Of a stretch of 64,000 nt of DNA, positions 1 through 11,164 are shown piece after piece; position 1 is the stretch's first letter; every line of letters begins with the position of its first letter. Source of the DNA: Niebla homalea (lineage: Eukaryota > Ascomycota > Lecanoromycetes > Lecanorales > Ramalinaceae); the NCBI GenBank assembly GCA_019925105.1, contig JAHGAU010000008.1:62001-126000 (forward strand), in the 5' to 3' direction. The translations under genes and the position numbers were made by a program. Under the pieces are notes generated by a model. The model made no database searches. It saw nothing but the letters and a program-made list of their open reading frames with translations, and was not told the DNA's origin.

Positions 1-911
1 ATCGCGCCGCCGTCTAGAGTCTTATCAACACACTGATACGAGAGTGCCGGGTAGAATGAAGCTTGCCGCACTTGATGGTGATGCAGCTTGCATTCAAGAC
101 GAACCGTGTCACAGGCGTATCAGTTCTACAGGAGCCGTACCTCATCTGAACAGCAGGCCTGATAGTTATACGATGGCACGGGCACTGGCAAGTGTCTTGA
201 AGAGGTATCAAACCGAAAAACGCTGGAAGTGCGAACGGTTGTCGGTGTAGCTGATGAATGAACACAAAGAGTAAATGAGCTCGATACAATAAGATCCCCT
301 TTTAAACTACCATCACAGCCCAGTGGTGACTGCGCTATGACTTGAGGTTTCTAATTAATGAGCCTCATAGCTGCTCCGAAGTTCGAGGTGATGCAAATGC
401 GGCTGTGAGCATTAGTAGTCGAGCGCGAAATTCAGGGGTATGCCTGTCCATATTTTCCTGTGGACTGAATTGCATATATATTGGTGCTAGTCACACAGTC
501 GCTGCTCATCGCTCAAGGACCGCTGCAAGGGGCATAGAATTGTACTAGATATGAGGAGCTTTTCCAATGGCACTAGTGTATGCCGCTATCAGAGTCAATG
601 AAGATGTAATTACAACTAGCATTCAAGGCAGTTCGGTTGATAACATACTCGGGTCCGAGATGGTCACTTGTTTCCACGGCTCTTACGTTTGACTTGTCTG
701 ATGCTACGTTGGACGAAAAGATGAGATAGGCAGGACTTGAATATCGTCTCCTGGATGCACTCTTTGTCTATTGCGCTTTACACAGTGTGCCTACTCGTTG
801 AGGAACAGCTCCCGGAAATTGTAGTAGCTATACAAGGGAAAACATATCCTCCTTCTCAGCCATCTCACTTCTTAACATGAGCTAAACAACTTCAGGCGGT
901 CTCCTCCAAGG
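1..911. other. Intergenic, no gene recognised
   Basis: Only short ORFs of random appearance are present on either strand. None shows a recognisable domain or a plausible splice continuation. The segment lies downstream (3') of the O-methyltransferase gene, so its right edge should contain that gene's 3' UTR. Confidence 0.5.
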
Positions 912-2225
912 TCAATGATCTCTCCATTCGCATTCGATAATGCACAAAGCACTCCCCTCGGGCGTCCAGATTCTAAGATCCTTGAACCTTGGGTCGGCCT
1001 GGTGAAAAATCATCTCCCATTCTTTCTGCTCACGCTCTCTCGCATTGAGGAGACTGAACATGATCATATCCATGGCCCGGATCTCTCTTTCCTTACTGGG
1101 CGTCATGGTACCTGGCTCCGGAATGAAGTAGTCATTTACCACCACCCTCGCCCCGTGCTTCAGTGCCGGCACCAAGGCCTTGAGGGCACGGATTGTATGG
1201 GCGTCCGACCAATTATGGAAGACGTTGCGGAAAAGGTAGACATCCGCGTCTCCCACGGGCTGTTCAGTAAACATGTCGTGGCTCATGAACTCAACTCTCG
1301 ACTTCACATCGGCTGGAAGGTCTGCTTCGGCACCTTGAATCATCTCTGGGAGGTCTTGCACGATCAAGCGGAGGTTGGGGGCTGACTTCGCAATCTCGAT
1401 GCTGATGGTGCCTTTTGAGCCACCAATGTCGACGACAGTCCCATTGCCTTTTGAACCAACGGAATTCCACGGGTAGCCGTTCACAAGGAACGACGCCCTT
1501 CTCCCCAACATACTAGCGCAAGCAGACATGCACCCTGCGAAGCGTTGAGCCAACTCAGGATGCTCGGCATAGTGTGCCCAGACGGATTTATCCGTATTTT
1601 GAGAGAGACTCCACCCGGAATGCTGCGGCTCATTGCTGCCCCACTTCTCCCTGGCCTCGATGGTCCACGCGGATGCTTGGAATAGCTCATCAAAGAAAAA
1701 GCCGACGCCGGATCGCTTCACTGGATCATCGACGAGTACTCTCGAGGCGGCAGTGTGGGCCACAAAGTTGGGGCGAGGCTCACAGAAGGCGTAGTGGTGG
1801 ATCATTGCGAAGCGGAGGCATCTACGAAGGTTGATGAGGTCGAGACCGCATTTGAGAGAGAGGTCTTCGAAGGAGATTTCGTCATGGATGGGGACTTTGG
1901 AGGCGATGTCGTATCTGTAGATTGCTTGGAGGCTTATGCCGTTCAACTAAGAAGTTAGTGAGTATGAGTTCCTGTAAGTCGATATGTGACTCACAAATGG
2001 TTGAATGGTGTTTGATGGTCCCAGCAGCAGGTTGTGAAGCTCGAGACTGTCGTCAATGGTTTTCTCGCGGGCTCTGCTGATATCTTCTGACTGGATGCCA
2101 AAGTCGACAGGGCCATCCTCGTGAAATGATGGTGAGGGCAGACCCTTGACTTGAAGGTAAGCATCGACCTTGGTTGTATTTTTGATGATCTCTGTGGCTA
2201 ATTGGACGATGCGGGTGTCTGCCAT
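912..2225 (-). CDS. SAM-dependent O-methyltransferase (COMT-like), two exons
   Basis: Predicted 421-residue enzyme that moves a methyl group from S-adenosylmethionine to a hydroxyl of a small molecule, probably cytosolic. Exon 1 is 2225-1995 (77 codons, ATG at 2225) and exon 2 is 1946-912. The 48-nt intron has a GTGAGT donor and a TTAG acceptor, and the junction is in phase 0. The SAM-binding glycine motif VVDIGGSKG lies at about residues 248-256, an acidic end LIVQDLPE follows, and the catalytic-base motif NVFHNWSD puts the His near residue 321. The N-terminal half fits the winged-helix dimerisation domain of plant and fungal O-methyltransferases. Length is typical of fungal secondary-metabolism enzymes such as the aflatoxin-type family. 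The substrate cannot be read from sequence. Nearby minus-strand oxygenase and NmrA-like genes make a tailoring role plausible, which is inference. Confidence 0.9.
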
Positions 2226-3244
2226 GATCGGGCTGTGGTCTCCTTGGATGAATTTGGCTGATGCTTTGGCGCGGAAGTGAGCTTGGTAGGATTGACAGAA
2301 TGCTTACACTATTTATGGAACGGGGTCTTACAACATGAGGTGAGAGGAGCAGCTATATCATGCCTTTAAGACGTATATTGTTGGCGCTCGAGGTTTAGTA
2401 TCCTCGGTCATGATCAACTATGCGAATGCCGCTGTAAAATGTTCGGCCGTGACAAGACCGCCGAAGTTTTGAGTTCAATGACTTCAACCTGCGTCTCAAT
2501 GCATGCAAAATCCCTTCATAGGCACGTGAACATGCATGCACGGCAGCTTTAAGCTTACAAATAAGACTCGGTTTCCAATCAGGGATAAGAGAGACGCATG
2601 CAACTTAATGGCAGAATTGGGAATGGACCAATAGGCCATACGCGGCCTGCAATGCATGAGAAAGAAGAGAGGCTGAAAAGGTGTGTGCGGGAGAGCCTAG
2701 GGAGCTGTGATGTTTCCTTATGCCGAAGCCGAATGTGCGAGACGTGTAGTATTGGATGATGGAGCAGGGCCATGATTTGATGCTATGGACCCAGCGCAGA
2801 CAAGCTATACAAGGAAAGAGTCGACGAGACCGCAGCCAATCTGGAGAGTGACGCCACTCAGGGATGGGCTGTTTACCTTCGCGGGAGAACATTGCGCTTG
2901 GATCATCATTTGGCAGAGTCACGCCTGGGCGTTTATCGCGCTGGCAATTTTTGGATGCGTCTCTTGCCGTGACGCAGAGTATGCGTCGGAATGGCCAGCG
3001 GCATTAAGGGCTGAGGAGCTGTGACTTACTCGAAGACAATACGTGCCACTTGCGATGGCGTTTGAATCATCACTATTTAAGAAGAGAGGTATAAAAGAGG
3101 CAAAGGGGGGCTCGTGCGATATATTCACTGTCACCACTCTCCTACGCCCGGGATCTTCCATCCATCGTCACAAAAGACGAGACTTACAAAGGAAACAGAA
3201 TCGTCATCCAGCAGACTGTTCTCATCTTGCAAAAATGCGTCCTC
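2226..3244. other. Intergenic between methyltransferase promoter and oxygenase 3' end
   Basis: The left part is the presumed promoter and 5' UTR of the O-methyltransferase, and the right part the 3' side of the oxygenase gene. ORFs of 60-105 codons on both strands overlap each other and show no recognisable motif. I see no gene here. Confidence 0.5.
2309..2318 (-). promoter_or_regulatory. TATA-like box upstream of the O-methyltransferase
   Basis: On the minus strand this reads CCATAAATAG, about 85-95 bases upstream of the ATG at 2225. Spacing fits a short 5' UTR. The call rests on resemblance only. Confidence 0.3.
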
Positions 3245-4378
3245 CTAAGCGGTAACCTTCTTCATCTGTGCCACTCCAACCCGCTTCAGATTGCCCTCAA
3301 CAACCCCCGCTGCCCTCATCTTCTCCCAATCCTTTGCACAGATATCCTTCTCCCCATTCTCCTCCATCGCAGCCCCCACACCCGGCCCCACCTTTGTCAA
3401 ACATCGCATCGATACGGTCGCCGCAGGTCTCATCAAGTACGCTACACTATACCGATCAACTCTCTTCTGCTCTCCTGGCGTCATGGTTACACGATGCATA
3501 TTACTCGTCAACAACCCACCACTCCAGGGCACCATCGCGTCACCCAAGTTGATGATGGCGCAACCGGGCTGGGGCTTGACGAATCTGTAGTTAGTGTCGA
3601 TTTTTTCGGCGTAGGGAGGAACGAGCACCTGGAGGCCGCCGACGATGTTGAAAAGCATCGTCATGGACCCGAAGTCGGTGTGGCCAAAGATACCTCCGCG
3701 AGGGGCGCTGCCCGGGGGTAAAGGAGGCCCGTGAATCAAGCGGAGGGAGGTGCCTGATGGTTGATCGATGGGGTTGAGAGATGCCAAAGTGCCGGCTTCC
3801 AGGCCCAGATGTTTGTCGAGGTGGGACATCAGATGCATGAGAATGCTATGGGCGTGGGTGCAGAAATCCTTGATTTTGGGTCGGACCTGTTCGACGATTG
3901 CAGGGTGAGGGGATGGGGCGGCGGTGCCCATCATGTCGTCTTGGGACATGCTGTAGAAGGCGGCGTTGTCGGGGCTGCCGTCGTCGTTCTTGGTTTTGCC
4001 GAGACCTTTGTAACTGCATCATCCGCTCCTTAGCATGTCTTGTGGCTAGAAAGAAGGTGATGTGGATGCAGGTGAAGCTGCTGACCCAAAGATGCTCTCC
4101 GGCGGCTTCCACGCATATCTTTCCAGTTCCTCTTTGCCCGACGTCATACTCAAATCTTCATTCAGCTTGAAACCGAATTCGGCGTGTTCCAGCATCTGGT
4201 CACCTTCGCTGGAGCCTCTCAGATCCAAAAGGAAGAAGCCGTTCTCCTTGCACGATGTGAAGAGCGATTCAGACTCGGAGGAATCACCAGCTAAGAGCTT
4301 TGTATAGGAGAGGCATCGGAGGTTGATGGTGGGAACATCCGATGGGAATTGGGGAATTCTGTTGAAGTAGCTCTCCAT
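3245..4378 (-). CDS. 2-oxoglutarate/Fe(II)-dependent oxygenase (isopenicillin-N-synthase-like), two exons
   Basis: Predicted 353-residue non-haem iron oxygenase that would oxidise a small molecule using 2-oxoglutarate and O2. Exon 1 is 4378-4086 and exon 2 is 4013-3245. The 72-nt intron has a GTCAGC donor and ends GATGCAG. Splicing restores the family's ...FGYKGLGK... segment (about residues 97-104), which supports the junction. The N-terminal DIOX_N-type part (residues about 15-100) has VPTINL and NGFFLLDL. The jelly-roll core has the iron triad: HTD (His209, Asp211) and His271 in MHRV, with the 2-oxoglutarate-binding pair Arg285/Ser287 in RYSVAYLMRP. All key residues are present, so the enzyme looks functional. 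The substrate is unknown. Family members occur both in secondary-metabolite clusters and as stand-alone genes. Confidence 0.9.
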
Positions 4379-5240
4379 GATTTGGCAATTGTTAACGACG
4401 GTAAGATGATTTGCAGGTAAGCAGGGCAGCAGATTGGGTTTTCGTCGTGTGTCAAGTAAGAGATGTATTTCCTACGAGGAATTGGAGTTTCATGCATGAA
4501 GGCCACGGCTGCGCCTAACAGATCATATGATGATGAGACAAGGGGAGGCGAATGCGGGGACAGGTAGGTACGTACATCTTTGCGATAATGACGCTGAGTG
4601 TTGAGCCAATGAGGCTGCATAGTCCTACGAGAGTTGTCGAGTTGTTTTCCTTGTGCCACGAGACCGTAGCATTAGAGCGTATCACAATCCAGTATTCACA
4701 GCATAGAAGATTGACCATCACGCATTGCACTCATGGAGGGTGTTCTGTGGGCCTTGCGGTGATTGAGGTGCAAGCAAACGTCTGCCATAGAAGTCTCCAT
4801 TCAGATTGGAAGCTTTTCGGCTTGGTAGCTTTTGCCGTTATCGTCGTCCGTCCATTGCACTGTTTGAAAAGCAGATCCTTGAAAGTGACGAAGAGGGTCA
4901 ACTAATGCCGAGACTGAACTCTGTCTGCGTGAAGGAGATAGTACGTGTGTGGGTTTCCGAAGTCAGCATTACATGGGCACTGTGTCAAACCGTGGCAGAA
5001 TTATGTTCACTACGGGGCGTTCGTGGTTTTTATAAATTCGTCAAATTCATGCAGATCTGATGAGTCTCCCCGTACGCAAACGCCAAGAGCGCGCCGTTGC
5101 ATACACAATAAAGCCTTGACTCTCATCTTTGATATCGGCTGTAAAGAAAGAAGAGCTAGAAGAGCTCAGCAATGTCAGCCCCAAAGCAAATCCCACTGGT
5201 GAAATGTTGAACAGCATGTTCGTTTGGCATAATCATGCCA
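4379..5240. other. Intergenic, promoter side of the oxygenase
   Basis: There is no convincing gene. Overlapping ORFs of 70-120 codons on both strands lack family motifs. The segment should contain the oxygenase promoter (left) and the 3' UTR of the membrane-protein gene (right). Confidence 0.45.
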
Positions 5241-6392
5241 CTACACCAGAGATGTTTTCTCATTGTAGTCGGCAGAAGGAGACTTGGTGAGCTTGTCATC
5301 GCCCCTTTGCACGCCATTTTCCAACTTCTCCTCTTCTGTTCTGTTCTCATCTGTCCTGGTTACTTTGTCACCCATCGTCTTCTCACGCAGCCACTTCATA
5401 TCAATCTTGGAATTGGCAATGAAGTTGAACGCCTGCCTCATCCCTTCCAGCGTAATTTCACCTTTGTTGTCCTTTTCAAACCTCTCTTCCTCTTTCAATA
5501 GGCCTGCCTTCTTCTCATACGCGACCTGAATGGCACTTGCGAGCACGATGCCAATCGTGAGTTGTACAGGAATGATGACCAGCGCGTACTCCTGCTTGGT
5601 CACACGGACAAGATCCAACCAGCGCCAGAAGATCATGACGGGCGCACCTAGCCCAACGCCCATGAGCATGCCGGATGCGAGGCCCAGGCGGGCAAGCCGG
5701 ACTCTGCGGACGTTGGCCGCGCGGGAGGTAGGTGATGATGAGTAAAGAGGAAGTGCATCGACGTACTTGACGGTTCTATAGAGGTAGTAGACGAATTCGA
5801 GGACCATGAAGTATGCCAGACCCGTGTACATATATTTGTTAACCAACTGGAGAAAGTGCCAGCCGTTGGTTGGTTTCGCTGTGACGGTGTGGGACTGCCC
5901 ATCTTCTCCGATGATCTCCTTAGTGGTCGGATTTGAGGAGGTCAAAGGAGTGATCCACTGGCAATGATAAAGTCATCAGCAATCGACGATACGCAAGAGG
6001 CGGTGTAGAAATGTGATCAGCAGATTCTCAAGCGGTCTCACCTTGAACAACGGAAACCACAAAATCCCAACCAGGACTGTCATCACCAGGCTCATTGCCC
6101 ACCATACGACTGCCCCCAGCTGATAAGCAATCCCATACTTGGATGGATCGGTGACACCACGGTTATAGGGCGCATAGCTGGCTTGATCACTCCCGAAGGC
6201 TTGAGCTGCAGTAAGGAAGACAGTGATTTGAATAATGCATGATATCAACTTGTCGATGTTCTGACGTCTGACAGCCGTCCAGGTATAGTATTTGGAACCA
6301 TCGAGGAAGTTGAAGGTCCCTGTTGCTCTGAAGGCTTCGTTAAAGCTGGAGCGAGGCTCTAATACGACTGATGCAACGTCCTTGAAAGTCAT
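5241..6392 (-). CDS. Uncharacterised membrane protein with about five TM segments, two exons
   Basis: Predicted 355-residue integral membrane protein. I do not recognise the family. Exon 1 is 6392-6042, starting at the first usable ATG (context CACG-ATG-A); an upstream in-frame TTG would add 12 residues and is unlikely. Exon 2 is 5957-5241. The 84-nt intron has a GTGAGA donor and ends TTGCCAG, in phase 0. Hydrophobic segments lie near residues 49-67, 91-115, 160-178, 206-230 and 241-262, followed by a charged, Lys/Glu-rich cytosolic-looking tail (about 265-355). It lies between the oxygenase and the NmrA-like gene in the same orientation. Transport or signalling roles are possible but nothing in the sequence decides. 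Confidence 0.75.
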
Positions 6393-7184
6393 CGTGGTGA
6401 TCCAATGGCGATCAGTCAGCGCTATCAAGCAAGTCTACGGCGACTTTGCAGAGGCGACAGAGACCAGTAAGGATCAGATATGATTTCAAGACTGTTCTCC
6501 GATGTAAATGCACTTTCTTCAAGGCAGAAATAGTTGATCAGATTTTGAATCGGGCTGATGAGATGAATGTGAAGGAACGAGAGTGAGAATTGAGGGTCAA
6601 GGCGTTTTAAGTGCGGGGCGCAGTTCTAGCTACTTGTGGCTAGCTCGAGGTTCCCTTATCGTTTCTTCGAATACCTCCGAAAAGACGGTAATAGCTTTTC
6701 GTTCTTTGCCCAAGTCACATGTGGCTCGGGTTTACGACCGTACTCTGGAGGGAGGCGTGCCCAACGCTTTTGCTCCCCTCTCAATCCTTAAGCGCGAATG
6801 AGATTACTACAATGATGCTCAGATCCAGGATGAATGGTACCCAGCGATTCCAGGATCTCTTGTCAAGGCGCTCGATCAGCAGTGGACGCCATGACAACTG
6901 CAGAATACTTGTCGATACGAGTCCAATTGGATCCCTCGACACTGGGCTTTTTCACAACTACAGCGTGAAAGAGGTTTCGAGATATTGAACGTGACTTGAA
7001 AAAAAGAAGAGAGCCTCCAATGTCACTCGTGGGCCAGCTTGGCATGGATCGAAAACATAATGATTGAGGATCATCGCTACAATACACCAAAGGCAGGGAT
7101 GAACATAGCGTGCTCTGAATATCATGGTAAGTTGTGAGGAAGACTCATATCGATTGTTCTTGCAACAAACCATTCCTTGAGTCT
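6393..7184. other. Intergenic, no gene recognised
   Basis: This contains the presumed promoter of the five-TM membrane protein (left side) and the 3' region of the NmrA-like gene (right side). Small ORFs on both strands have no motif support. Confidence 0.45.
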
Positions 7185-8270
7185 TTATTTCCCCTGAGCA
7201 GGTACATCATGTGCTTCCATTTGGTCGGTGTACGCCGAACGAACACCTGCTTTGACCTCTGCCGCCTTCATCTCCATAGCCCGTTTCGTTGCTTCATCAA
7301 GATCTTCCTTGGGCAGTCCAAGCACCGCATTCGACGTCCCCTTGGTCTTCTCGAAATCGCCACCGTCATTCGGGTAGAAAACCCTCGTGTACATGAGCTT
7401 CACGTACCCCATGGGATTACCTGACTTCATTGTCGCCAGCCCGTCCGCGTATCGAACCTTGGAGTTTTCCGTCCTGACGGTCCAGTCAGTCTCTTTGTCG
7501 CCTGTCACCCGCAGCACCGAGTCAAACATTTGGCGCTGGCTGATGTTGAACGACGAGACCAACACTTGATTGTTCTTGAATTGCGACAGCGTGGCGCTCT
7601 TGTCCTTGACATCCTCTGGCAGAATCTTCAAGCTGAGCAGACTGGCCATTGCGCGGCCGCATTGCAACCAGGTACTGGTATTGATAGTGACATTTCCCTC
7701 ATCAAAGAAGGTGACTGTCTTGTTGGCGAAGTCAAATCCGTACCGAACCAGATCACCCTGTGATGGGGTCTTCAATCCCACCAAGCTGTATTCGTACCAG
7801 AAGCCACACGTAAAATCGATCCAGGAGCTGACGCCCAGGTCCTCGATATGTTTGCGGACAGCCATATCCTTCTTACCCAGGAACCCAGCCTCTTCGGCCA
7901 TGGGCATGCACTTCTTGTCAAACCCGTAACAGTTGGGGAAGACGTAGGGCACCTTGGCCTTGGCGGCAGCTTCAATAAGCTTGGACTCTGGATCATCTTT
8001 TGCCATGACGCCCATGGTGATGATGAGGACTTCTTGGCCCTCAAGGGCGGAGACGAGGGAGGCTGGGTCGTCGTAGTCGACCTTTTTGACGGTGAGCCCC
8101 TTGGGCATGTCGGCCGTGCCCCGGGTGATGGCTGTAACTTGGTGTTTGCCGGTCTTTAGGAGCTCGTGGGTAAAGTAGGAGCCGATGGAGCCGGTCGCCC
8201 CAACAATGGCAACTTTCTCAACATGATTCTTAAAGCCCGCAGGCTGCTGGCTGGCGTATTGGGTGGCCAT
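7185..8270 (-). CDS. NmrA-like / isoflavone-reductase-like NAD(P)-binding protein
   Basis: Predicted 361-residue protein with an N-terminal Rossmann fold: VAIVGATGSIGSYF at residues 20-33 contains the GxxGxxG dinucleotide motif, followed by VTAITRG and a later LIITMGV strand. Overall order and length fit the NmrA/isoflavone-reductase-like group of atypical short-chain dehydrogenases. Some members reduce phenylpropanoid or other aromatic substrates, and others only sense NAD(P). The reading frame stays open 140 codons further upstream, but I chose the ATG at 8270 because the Rossmann fold begins 19 residues later and the upstream translation looks non-coding. No introns are evident. It shares orientation with the oxygenase and methyltransferase, so a shared pathway is possible but unproven. 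Confidence 0.85.
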   Translation of the reverse strand: MATQYASQQPAGFKNHVEKVAIVGATGSIGSYFTHELLKTGKHQVTAITRGTADMPKGLTVKKVDYDDPASLVSALEGQEVLIITMGVMAKDDPESKLIEAAAKAKVPYVFPNCYGFDKKCMPMAEEAGFLGKKDMAVRKHIEDLGVSSWIDFTCGFWYEYSLVGLKTPSQGDLVRYGFDFANKTVTFFDEGNVTINTSTWLQCGRAMASLLSLKILPEDVKDKSATLSQFKNNQVLVSSFNISQRQMFDSVLRVTGDKETDWTVRTENSKVRYADGLATMKSGNPMGYVKLMYTRVFYPNDGGDFEKTKGTSNAVLGLPKEDLDEATKRAMEMKAAEVKAGVRSAYTDQMEAHDVPAQGK

Positions 8271-9279
8271 CGTTGCTAGTAGTCTTGTGGAATATGTGAT
8301 GGGTGTAGATTTCAAGGGTTGAATTGAGGTTGATGGTCTTATTTGATATTGGAGAGATAGGCAACGGAAATGAGTTTTGACAAGATGGTTCTTCGGTGAA
8401 TGTGCTGTAGTGCGGACGATCGATTGCATGAGAGATGAGACTGGGAAAGAGGTCTCCCATCCCTTCTTATATGTCTCTTGACCTCGCGATATTATGCAGG
8501 TGGAAATCGTCAATGCCGTCCACTGACAAAGTCCGTGATTGGCCCAAACTCCAACTCCGAGAAACAAAATCCGACGAATAAGTCCGCCTACTGGCGACGC
8601 TAACCACAATTCGCATTTGACAGACCAATGGGAGAAAAGTTCTCTATCGTGCTGAAATATTCGCAAGGAAGCTGGGAATTGCGGGTCCATATCACCGCTC
8701 GGCTTGTGGAGCCCGAGCCTCGTACGAATCCAGACGATGATGAACTTCTTGGAATCAATGGGAAGTCATTGAAAGCGTTGTGAAACACGAACACGAGCTA
8801 TCTACTAGATCCTCATTGCATCACCTCGATTCATCTCATGACACGTCATGCGGTCCAGCAATGGAATCAGTGTGTGTGATGGCGAGCGTACCTAAGAGCA
8901 GATGTCTTAACCTGCGCAGAGCCTGTAAAGACTCACTGTCAGGCTAGATTCAAAGCTCAACGTCATCACTCAATCGAACGACCAAGTGTCATGAGTATTG
9001 TGGATGGTACAAGGCTTCATAATTATGGGTTCCGGCAGATTAACACCTGTAGGTAGGTTCATGTACTCTTGAGACATAATGAGTGTTTAACTACAAGAGG
9101 GAGAAAATACATGAAGGCCCAAAAATCGAATGTGTCATGGTGTGTCTGTGTAGGGGATGTACTTGTTGATGTGTGATGCATGAATTTGGTGTTATGACAC
9201 CGGGTGCAAGGGCGTGACCGAATAAGGCGTAGTTGTGTAGGAAGGAGGACCTTGATGGAGACAACGCCATTCCAGCCTT
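8271..9279. other. Intergenic, no gene recognised beyond the NmrA-like promoter
   Basis: The first 200 bases are the likely promoter and 5' UTR of the NmrA-like gene. The remainder shows only short ORFs with no motif support. Confidence 0.45.
8465..8472 (-). promoter_or_regulatory. TATA-like box upstream of the NmrA-like gene
   Basis: On the minus strand this reads CATATAAG, about 195 bases upstream of the ATG at 8270. That would allow a 5' UTR of about 160 nt. The match is by resemblance only. Confidence 0.25.
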
Positions 9280-9668
9280 TCATTCTCCTAGGATCTCTTG
9301 CCTGAGCTCCGTAAGCCTTTGCAGATGCCTAGCCCGAGGTACTACCAATTCCACTCTCTCCCTTTCTCCGTCCAACTCGAGGAATTGTTGCAGGCTTCCC
9401 TTCAGCTTTACTCCAAACTTGCCATTGTAATGGTAGCTGACTTTGTAGCGGAAGCTCTTTTCGAACAACCTCACCACTCTCTCTACTTTTGCATCTTTGG
9501 TTTGGTTTGAGAGTAATGACGCCGCATCTTTGGGAGCATTGTACTTGGGCGTGTGGCTCTCTTTGTCTACGAAGTAGCGATCGAGCACCTCCGTTCTATC
9601 GTATTCGGATAGCTTCGCGCGCTCCACTTCGGCTTCCCTTTCCAAACTCTTCCAATCGCACTCGACTG
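9280..9668 (-). CDS. Uncharacterised charged protein, 3'-terminal exon
   Basis: An open frame of about 128 codons ends at 9280. The protein is rich in Glu, Arg and Lys, with EREAEVERAKLSEYDRTEVLDRYF near its start and helix-forming character throughout, as in a real protein rather than a random ORF. No clear ATG opens it. A CCCCAG sequence just upstream of 9669 (reading the minus strand) is a plausible intron acceptor, and an in-frame TGA lies just beyond. I therefore read this as the last exon of a gene whose first exon lies between about 9,690 and 10,170. A candidate there contains GIGRTLSMYYFEVNEW, but I cannot confirm the join. I do not recognise the family. Confidence 0.45.
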
Positions 9669-11164
9669 GGGCAGGAAGGTGTAAGCTTCACTTGTGAGAG
9701 ATACCAAATCCGAGTAAGGGTTGCATACGACAGCTACGTTTCATTCTGCAATTTATCTGGTGTTCTTCATCGTCGCGACAATTATTCGAGCAGGGTTTGA
9801 AGCTCCCTCGACAGCCGCAACGATACACGGCGGGGCGAGATTTTTTTTTGCTGTGACTGGATGATGTTAAACAACACTCAAGGAATAAGACGCAGGGAGA
9901 TCGACTGACTTGCATTGAGTTATCATGCCAAGTTAAACCTCTTAGGTGTGATGTGGGTGTGAGTGGGTGTAGGTGTAATGTGGGTGTAGGTGCGATGTGT
10001 GTATGAAGGATGGATTGTTTGAGGGGGGCACGAGGGGCCTTAAGTACACCTCTACTCCGGTCCATTCGTTCACTTCGAAGTAGTACATAGAGAGCGTCCT
10101 GCCGATACCGGTAAAAGCTGAGACGTCGTCTGACCAAGACCGACAGGATTTCAACGTCTCACCACGGTGCACTTCAGACCAATGGAGAAGTGGTAAGCGA
10201 GCCTTGCTCTATTAACTTGTCTTCCTCGTTGCTTAGGTATCAAGGTTTAACCACCAGGTGGTACAAAGAGCGGCAGCGTTCAACGATGCCGGTGAGGAGT
10301 TAACAGCTGACATGGCAGATTCTTGCTCACAGCATTGAGGTGCTACGTGCCAGAAGAACGCTTATCACACTTAAGCAGGCCGTAGCTGGGACATCAACAA
10401 GCGTGAAGCAACCAAGCCCACTAGTGACCATCATTCTATGTTCGAGAGGCATCACGGGAGCACCAATGTGTCATTTCAATTTGTGTACATTTGAAGGTTG
10501 CCAGTCTTTTTCCAGGCCTGCACGTCCAGGTCACACCCCGTCATTGTGTTCAACTATGCCTGACCATAACATTCTCTAAGCATAAAGGCGTTTTCAGCCT
10601 CATCGCTCAATTGCCTTTGCCTGACTCTCGACCTCTTTCCTATTCCCTAATCAACGGTACGGACATTAACCCAGCGCTGCCGTCAAGCTCCTCTCACTCC
10701 TATCCAGCATCCTCGCGCATTCGATCGCCTTCCAACCCTTTTCCTCATTATAAGCATGCATTTCCAGGATGCCCTTTCATCACCCATGCAAATCTCTCTA
10801 TGAAGCTGCCGTAGATGTGCAAAGACTTGTACTCCTTCCTTACAGGTGCTCACTAACATCTTAATCAACGCTTGCTGATAAAGCTCTCAGCATCTGCAAT
10901 AGTCATTCAATGACATTCGCACCCTTAGCGCGGCTTTGGCGGTCTGAATAGAGTGTCACTACAATTATGGGAACACTAAAGGTCAATCACATGACTTTGG
11001 ACAGTAGGAGAGAACGTTGCAGTCCCCGAAAGGATGGACTTTGAGAAAGCTCGATTTTGGTATCAATGACATGCATGAGGCATGAGTCTGTAGATACACA
11101 TGGGCTAATTGTGTACATGAGGTGTCAGTAATGAGTCTGTTAATGTGTGTGAGGAGTTGTTATG
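9669..11164. other. Low-confidence region with a GTGTGG-type minisatellite
   Basis: This may hold upstream exon(s) of the charged-protein gene. Around 9,946-10,000 a degenerate tandem repeat of GTGGGTGTAGGTGT-like units is visible. The rest, to 11,164, has only short ORFs without motif support. Confidence 0.4.
9946..10001. repeat. Degenerate GTGGGTGTAGG minisatellite
   Basis: Imperfect copies of GTGTGATGTGGGTGTGAGTG and GGTGTAGGTGTAATGTGG follow each other for about 55 bases. Read on the minus strand, the repeat gives His/Thr/Tyr-rich translations that explain some spurious ORFs. Confidence 0.6.

Noticed and set aside
915..1385. Plus-strand ORF of 156 codons
   Set aside because: It is antisense to the O-methyltransferase core and has no motif; a shadow of the real gene.
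8271..8690. Upstream extension of the NmrA-like frame by 140 codons
   Set aside because: The Rossmann motif starts just after the ATG at 8270, and the extension has no protein-like features, so it is likely promoter and 5' UTR.
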